From Hippasteria phrygiana (taxonomy: Eukaryota; Echinodermata; Asteroidea; Valvatida; Goniasteridae): a stretch of DNA of 64,000 bases. Positions 12,301-21,300 of the stretch are shown piece after piece. Numbering within the stretch: the stretch's first letter is position 1; each line of letters begins with the position of its first letter. A program made the position numbers and the translations under genes. Location of the stretch: contig JAZGUH010000361.1 of the NCBI GenBank assembly GCA_037893225.1, positions 558,001 through 622,000 on the forward strand, written 5' to 3'. Under the pieces are notes generated by a model. It did no database searches and was not told where the DNA came from. It saw only the letters and a list, made by a program, of their open reading frames with translations.

Positions 12301-15300
12301 TATCTGCAGGATAACTTGTAATATTTAGTGATCATTTCATATTGTTCTGAAAGCGATATCAATAAGTCAGTTCGGTATTTCAACTGCGCATGTGCACGAT
12401 GACATAGTTATCCCGAATGGCCCATGACCTAACGCGCGCGTATGAATGCGCAAGGTGGTCGCACAATGCGCACGTGTTGAATTCAATCAGGATGGGCGTG
12501 CGCGTAACATCGCGTCAGGAATTTGATCCCGAATAACCTTTGACCTTTGAGATACCGAACTGGCTTATTGCGGCACCACTGTTTTTCTTGATGAGCTCCA
12601 AGCTCCAGTTTTGACCACATGATTATTCAGTTATTCAAGCCGCCTCGCTTCCCATTCATCAGCAAGGTTTGAGGTACAGAATGCGGCGCCTCAAAGAAAA
12701 ACAGCGGTACCGCAATCGGTCAGTCAATCGTTTGTTTTTTTGAGATGGGAGGAAAATCCTAAAATGATATTCCAGGGAAGCCCTCGGAAAGAGGCAGACT
12801 GAAAATCCAATCCATGTTGGCCAAGGTGGAATTGGAACGAGGGTCACTGAGCTGGGAGTCGAGGAAGTTTGAGTTTTTAAATCTAAATAGTGTTTGAATC
12901 CAACCCTTGTATATTTTAAAGACCAACTCCAACGATTCCCAACAAGGTTTTGATTTAATTGAGAAGAGCTATGTCAAATAAAACAGATACTTGACGCCGG
13001 TTTTTATGTAAAAAATGCGTTTTTGTTGCCTTTCTTTCCGCGAGTTTATCCCAGTTTCGTGAAAACCAGCGTGACGTCAAAGCTCATTTACATCTAACGA
13101 ATATTCATTTCTGACGTATTACCATTGAGCGCGACATGTTACACATGCACATAACATCGCGTGCATGCTTTCTACGGTACTACATCATGTTTCTTTCATT
13201 TCTCAACAGCGCCGCCAGCGGCCAATTTGTGAAAAAGTTTTCATAAACTCGAAAGAAACTGGTAATAATTTCTCGCAAAATAACACAACATTGACACGCA
13301 AAACAAACATGATTTTGTAATGAATGAGTAATTTATTATGTATTGAACACAATTACATTTAATTCTAACACTTTTCAAAACCTTTTCAAAGTGAACAAAG
13401 AAACTGGCAGGAGCGGGATTCGAACTTGCGACCTCCAGGTTACCGTACCGCGCTCTACCAACTGAGCTATCTTGCCCTATGTTAACGGTCTCCCAAATTG
13501 TCAGTGTCTTTGTTCGGGTGGGCGCTAGTCAGAAGTCATCAACCCAGAATGCCGTATAGCCAGGGATCATGCCCAATTTTACGATACAACCTGGGAAGCG
13601 ACATTGTGGGGATCACTCAATGAGGATATGACTTTTTAACTTATAATCCGTCAAACAATCCACAAGGGAAACTGACTAGGTAAAGTTGAATACATTTTCA
13701 AAGTGAACAAAGAAACTGACAATTTGGGAGACCGCCAACATAGGGCAAGATAGCTCAGTTGGTAGAGCGCCGGTACGGTTACCCGGAGGTCGCAGGTTCG
13801 AATCCCGCTCCTGCCAGTTTCTTTGTTCACTTTGAAAATGTATTCAAATTTACCTGGTCAGTTTCCCTTGTGGATTGTTTGACGAACCTTTCAAAACCGT
13901 TGAAGTTGCTCTTTAAATGTTAGAAAATGTCAGTTAGTTTGCATAACCATTGCACGGACCTTTGTGCTAGATGTGCATTCGACCATTCGACCATTTTGTA
14001 TTTTTGTTTGTAGTTTTTTTGGTTTTGTTGGCCCTGTTCCTGATTAATACCAATAGTCTTTAAATGCTTGTTTTGTGGTGGTTTTTTTGTTGATAGGAGG
14101 TGCAACGAAGATTCCCCGATAGTCTCCCACTGCTGGACCCCATTGAGGACATGGGTATCAAGGACGAAAGCCTGAAGAGGGTCGTGGAGGTAATTGAATG
14201 TTGCCCCCTACCCTAAATATCAGCCTCCAGCTCCCCTACTCCCCGACCTTCCTGTAACCCCATCTGCTGACTAGGTCTGAGATAAGTGGGTCATAGTGTT
14301 AAAAATAGAAAAAACGGATTTTGAAACTAGAGCTCTGCATCCGAACCGGGTACCCGATAACCCGACCGCTAATATCAGGAACTGGTTCCAGATTATGGAA
14401 TCGAGTACCCGCAACCAAATTAAACATATTAATTAGTAATTTCTCGGAAAATGAAAATGAAAATTTTTGAATGTCATTTGTTGGGAATTTTCAAAATGAA
14501 AACCAGGGTATATGGAAAAACAAAACAGATTAACGTCTATGACACGAAAATGCAATTTACACCATAAAGCTATATAGAGCTCAATATATACACACTTGCA
14601 TCTTGCTGCATTGATGCACTGATGTGATAGTATTAATGTGCAGACCTTTACGAACAATCTGAACAGCAATTTCCGAGATTACATTTTTGGGATTGGCTTT
14701 CTTTAACAGGTACCCGTGTACCCATGCTTGTTGTCAATCGGGTACCTGATTCCCTTACTACCCCTAAATGCACACCCCTATTTGAAACCAGGTGACTGTT
14801 TTCCCTTTATCAATTTTGCCTATCTACTGTTATCTTTGACCAAAACAGAGCTTGTATTTTTTTTTTTTTTTTCTGTGCAGAAAGTTGAAGCCTTTGAGGA
14901 GAGAATGTACATTCATCCATTGCACAAGAGCCCGGACCTACAGGAACTGTACAGCCAGTATGAACGGAAAGCAAAGGTATGAGAAGTGACATGTTAAATT
15001 TGCTCCTTGGTTCTGCGGACACTTTCACAAAATCTCAGACGGGTGTGGCACGCAGGAATTCAAAAATTACACATCGGGGGGAAGACGACTCCAGTTTATG
15101 GGCACAGAATGTTGAATTGTGTGTTGAAAAAGGATCATCTTTATACTAAATATACATTCATTTGGAGGAAGACTGGATACTATAAACTAGAAGCCATTTT
15201 TGCTCTGTTGCCACGCTCGCGTGCATCTTGCCCGCGTTCTTTAATTTGAGTCGCGTGCGCATTTTTGCAAGTTGTAAACACCCTGTTAGTCGAAGCTGCA

Positions 15301-18300
15301 TCAAGCGCGTGCGTAAAACACGCACGCGAGCGTGGTGCTACCGCAGTAAATGCTTCTAATTTTGGTCGCCGGATTTGTCTATAGATCTGTCAAAATGAAA
15401 ATGAACTGCTGCAATTTGCTATTAAACTGACTGGATTGACCTGAAATATACAAATCAACAAATTTAGCTGGCCTAACGTTCTTTCTCAAAGACGAATGAC
15501 AGTCGTACAAGAACTTACATGTAGGGGACACACAAGAATGCAGGGATGGATGGAGAAACACAACGGAGAGGTTAAGGACCAAGGGAGTGTGTGGCAGTAG
15601 GTGAACATCAAAGGGAGTGAAGAGAGGGGAAGAGACAACAAGAAACAAAGGAGTGTGGTTTTGGTGAAGATGAACGAGGGAGGGGGGAGGCTAAAGCCGT
15701 GTCCGCACTGGACTTTTTTTGGAAGGTTTTACCGAGACGATGGTAAAATGAAAAAATTGTAGAAGTAACCGAGCTGTCAGTATAACGACTCATGAGGGCG
15801 CTTTGCGTGACCTTTCTACATTGACGCGATTGACCCAAATCACGCATGCCTTTTAATTTTTCCGGCCGATGTGTACACGCAGGCCTATGTTTTTAGCACC
15901 AATCAAACTTCCGACTATCAATAATAAAATCTGCCATGATTGCGACCAAAAGAGGAACAAGGCTCTGGGATTTGGAAACTTGCCACATATGCACCACACC
16001 GCGGTGAAACAATGCAAAGCGCATGCGTGGTGTCCCTGTGTAGCATGACCTCGCGCTTGGGCTGGATGTACGCGTTTCTGAGCCGCTTTTACCGACTCAC
16101 ACATTTTTTGCATCTTTGATACCTATATTATCCTAGTTCATAACCAAAATCTTTGATTTCAGTGAATAAAGTTGGAAAAAGAATGTGTTTGTGTCGAGTG
16201 CTTCAATCTGTTGCTTTGCTATTTGTTTTTTTAAATGTTGCTTGTTCCTCCTCAAGTCAATTCCTGAAAACAAACTTGCAAATTTTCAAATATCTCGTGA
16301 ATGAAAAATGCTACAGGCCCCAGACATATACCATATGAAAGCTTATAAAATGGCCTTTCTAGCTATATATAAAACACTGTTTTTAAATTTTGCAACATAA
16401 TTGCCCTTTTTTGCAGAGTGGGTCACAAATAATATTGTGCGAGTTTTGGAAATGTGGAGAGCTGTGTACCAACTCGTTGAAGTGGCTTTTCTCTCTTTCA
16501 ACAGATCGCATCGGAGGTAAAAGCCGCTAAGCGGGAACTCAAGCGAGCCAAGACTGTGATTCAGCTGGAGGAATTGAAGTGTAGGAAGAGGGTAATCCGC
16601 CGCCTGGGATATGCCTCGGTGGCTGATGTCATAGACATGAAGGGACGGGTTGCTTGCGAAATCAGCAGGTAGGCTTTTAAGGAAACAAAAGATTGCATAG
16701 ACAGTCGAACCTCGGGGGGAATGGGCTCCAATTTCGAGTTACCCAAGGTCCCCTTTTTTCCCCCAAAGATTACGTACGTGAATACCAAGCGAATATCCAA
16801 TGTAACGGCCGTGAAATAGAGCACGAAATTACTGCATTTTTAAGCGATCTTTGCTTCACTTTCTGCCGTTGCAGGTCTCCCCCTTTAGTGTGAGGGAATG
16901 GTCCGACAAGAGACAATGAAACGGGCCCGTTTCATCGGCGTTAAAGATGTCTCTTCCGCGAACACCTTTGGCAGTCCATTGCGTAGCCATTTGTCTGTCA
17001 TCTCCGTAGTAACGACACAGCGCCCTCTCTCGAGATGGCATGCGCCCTCTCTCAAGAAAATGATCCCGTGCGGCGTGGTGCGGCGTGCCTTGATCCAGCC
17101 ACCCGTCGTACGTCACTGCAGCAAGCACGTGCGACTGTGTGATTAGTCAGCAGCAAAGGTTGCGTGGGCGCTTCTTCAAAGGATTGATGTGACAATTAAG
17201 GCCGCGTTGCATCTTCGGCCTTTCCCTGGATGGTCACCAGCAGTTCCCTTTGATCATTGTAAGTTGCACCGGAGCGAATAGGCAGCTGCTCCAATGATAC
17301 TATGGACGCTAATAGCCTCTTTGTTGCTCTATACCCGAGTTTAGGTTTATTGATTGCGGTCCTGGGAGATTCCTTAACCTAACAAAAACGATTCCAGTTT
17401 CTTCTTCGGCCTAAAACCTGGCGATTTTAAGTTCGACTTATCCGGAGTTACCGGTCCAAAATTTCGAGTTAGTGTGGGCATGTTTATACATGATTTGCTA
17501 TTCTTTTCACGGGAATACATTCTCACTTCGAGTTAACCGGTTTTGACTTATCGAGATTTCACTGAATTCCTACTTTAACTACTTTTTCCTATTTTGTTTA
17601 CCTTCTTCCTATTTTGTTTGTTTTTGTTGTTGTTGGAAATTACTATTTTTTCCTACTTTTTTGTCCCACAAGTGCGAAAAATGAAATCTCATTAAATATT
17701 TTTCATAACAGTATTACACACTGTCATATAAAAATCACACAATGAAGGGCTTGGGTGTGGGAGAACCGCAACTTTACTTCCAAGAGCTTAGTATAGGATG
17801 GAGCACAAATGTTGTGAGAACAGAACATGTCAAATGAGGCTTGTGATGCTGTGGACATGGGTGAGTATCAACGTAAACGACTCCTGAAAGCCCACAAAAA
17901 GTCGTACTTCTATCCCTGATGATGTCCTCCAAAGTCCTACTTTTGTCCTGTTTTTTGGAAAATTTTGATCCTACTATTCTACTTTACTGGCTGAGTCTCC
18001 TTGAAAGCCTGCATAGCTTCGGAGCATAGCTTCAACTTTTTAGACATTGTGAATGAGGATGATGACAGCTTTTGCAGCAACTGTTTATATATAAAACACA
18101 GACTTTGTAGAGTAGTTGTAAAATAGTACAGCAGCATCATATTTAAATGTTTTTCATTTTAAAAACAAGCGCCAACTTTAAGAATTTCCTCTCAGGCAAA
18201 CCAGCATGAGAGGCTCCTTTCATTACTCTCCGAAATAATGTAGAGAATTTCTTTTATGTAACCTAAATAAGTTGATGAGTGACTCTATTTGAGTCAGACT

Positions 18301-21300
18301 CGAGTCTGAGTCTCTAGTCCTACAACTGTGATAAATGGCTCTATCCGAGTCAGACTCGGGTCTGAGTTTCTAGTCCTATAGTTCTGATGAATGGCTCTAT
18401 CTGAGTCAGACTCGGGTCTGAGTCTCCAGTCCTACAACTCTAATGAGTAGCTCTATCCGAGTCAGACTCGGGTCTGAGTTTCTAGTCCTATATTAAACTC
18501 TGATGAATGGCTCTATTCGAGTCTTCTCGGAGAGAGCCTCTGGCAGTCGGTATTAAAATGAAATATTTACAACGTCGTGTCATTTGATCACAGTGCCGAT
18601 GAGTTACTCCTGACAGAGCTCATCTTCAACGGCGTCTTTACCAGCCTGAAGCCGGAGCAGATCGTGGCTCTGCTGAGCTGTTTTGTATTTCAGGAGAAGT
18701 CCAAGACCACACCCAGGCTATCAGAGCAGCTATCAGTACCTCTAAGGCAAATGCAGGTATGAACAAGAAATTCAAGGGAAAAAAATGATCTGGATGAACC
18801 CTAAACCCCTCTGGGCATTTCCTCAAGAAACCGCCCTCAAACCAACAAAATCTGACACTGCAGTAAGGGAGTATTTCATATTGTCCAGATGTGGTATTGA
18901 TTGTGGTACTGCTGTCTTTCTCTGCGGCGCCACATTCCACACCTCAAACCTTGCTGAATAATGGAACTTGGAAACTTGAACTTGGAGCTGATTAAAGATT
19001 TCCCGTTTATAGTGGTCAGATCATGGACAAAGAACCCTATTTGTTGCAGTGGATGTTTATTAAGAGCTCTTGCTTGTATACCAGCAAGATATGGGACCAA
19101 GGGTACCCCCTCTTGTACCTATACCCTATACACACTCCAGAGTATTGTTACCTAACACCCCCCCCCCTCCCCCTCCCCCTCCCCCTCCCCCTCCCCTCCC
19201 CTCCCCTCCCCTAGATATCTGAAAGGAATTCCTGAGATTCGGGGGAACACAATGACCAACACAAAAGAGGTGGGATTCATGCTGTCCCATATCTTGCTTC
19301 AAATGTTGGCTTTGAACACTTTAATACCCCATTGTCCACTGAAATGGCTTAGCCAGAGAACCAGGAGATTATTGATGCCCCAGTTGGATTCTTTGTAAAG
19401 GACCACACATCATGAATATTGCAGTGACGAAACTGCCTGTGTGCACTGAACTGTATAGAATGAGCTCATTATATCAGCCAGCTGGCATTAACCCTAACAT
19501 CCTAGGCATTAATTTGGGGTAAAGACCTGTGTACTACAAAATACTACTTTAGTGTTCTGTAGCACTGAGTCTCTCTGTCTTTGATGATTGAGTGTATCAT
19601 GACAGCAGTCAAGATACTTGCAACTACAGAGTACTACTTCTATGTAATACAGTTAAGTTACTGGGTAAATTATATTTGTGTTTAATAATGAATTGGAGGG
19701 CTAAGATAACAAAATTGTATCATCTCTGAAAACCAGTAGTTCATGCTTTGTTTCCGCCTTAGATGAAAACAGACATTTTGCCTCCAACCCCAGCAACAAA
19801 CAGTAGTACTATATATTACTACGTACTTTATTTGGGGTGAAGTATCAAATACTAAAAAATTACTACAAGCATTGTACACAAATAGGTGAGAGTACTGGAT
19901 TCTACAGTTTACTACTAGTAGTATTATGTAGTACCGTTATTGATACCGCTTGCACACAATATGAAATGACCCCTAAATAGCACTAGTGTTCTATATTTGA
20001 CAGGACTCGGCCCGCAGAATAGCCAAAATCAGCGCCGAGGCCAAACTAGCTGTAGAGGAGGAAGATTACGTGGAATCCTTCAAGCCCCAGATGATGGACG
20101 TCGTCTTTTCCTGGGCCAACGGGGCCACGTTTGCTGAGATATGCAAGATGACTGACGTATTCGAAGGTAGAATGTTGTTTCATGCTTTGATTCAGGAAAA
20201 TTTAGTGTCGGGAGAACCTGTTTGTCATAGCTTTGAAATAGTGTCAGTAGTTTGCTGGCTGTGTGAGGCATTAGCAACGAGAAAGTTCAAGCAAAAAAAA
20301 ATTGTCTAACCAGTGGCCGATTTATTGTGTAACTTGCACTTGGGCAGTAACGTCAAAGTGCTAACGACCGAAGTTGAACTGCAGAGTACCGAAGCGATGA
20401 CGTCAATGCAATGTTTGGAACCGGAATACTTTTGTTATTTTGTGTCAATGTGTTTGCATGACTGGCTGTTAACAAAGGAACAGTCAAAATTTATATTTCT
20501 ATTTAGAGCCAGTTGTCATGCCAACTGACGTCACACTTCGGTACTCTGTGTCACTGGTTCCCTTCCTCACTTAAAGGAAATATACAACTTTTGCAAACAA
20601 AACTTGACTGTAAGTAAATAATAGTCTCAAGCATCCTGTGAAATGATGGCATCTGGTCCGCTGTCATTTCCAAGAATAGTGGAATTGTTGTGTAAATTTC
20701 CAGCTATGGTCGGCTGACCCTCATTAAAAATAGCCTAGTTCCCTGACCTGATAATTCCCCCCGACGTCTACAAATTGCTCTGTTTTGTCTGAAGTAGGCT
20801 CAGGGAACCAGACTACAAGAACAGCATTTTGTTTTCATTTGTTTTTCCAGCAGCTGTGCACACAAAACTTTAAACGGGTCAGTATTGCAGTCAGTATTTG
20901 CTATAAAATACTAACCCTAAAATTCATTCATTTCTGAAAATTACAGCAAAAGCAAATGTTGCATACTACCTTTAATTGTCAGTTTAGCATAACAAATGTT
21001 GCTTTTGATAACCAGCATGACCATGCCTTGCAGGCTGGTCCCAGAGGGTCAACTAGACGCGGTTGACCAGCCAAGGTTTGAGCAAAGATTGTCCAACAAA
21101 TATCAACTGCAAACATCAACTAAAGTGGCTAGCCAGAGCCTTAGTAAGGCAGATTAATAAAGACTTTGAGTTTGTAGTCTATTCTTCAGTCGTTCCTTCA
21201 TGTCATCGTCAAACATTCCATTCTGATGTGACTTAACTGTGTGTTGACAGGAAGTATAATCCGCTGCATGAGGAGGCTAGAGGAGCTCATGAGGGAGATG

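Noticed and set aside
18276..18525. CRISPR-like array
   Set aside because: Spacing is regular but the whole unit repeats with no unique spacers, in an animal intron.
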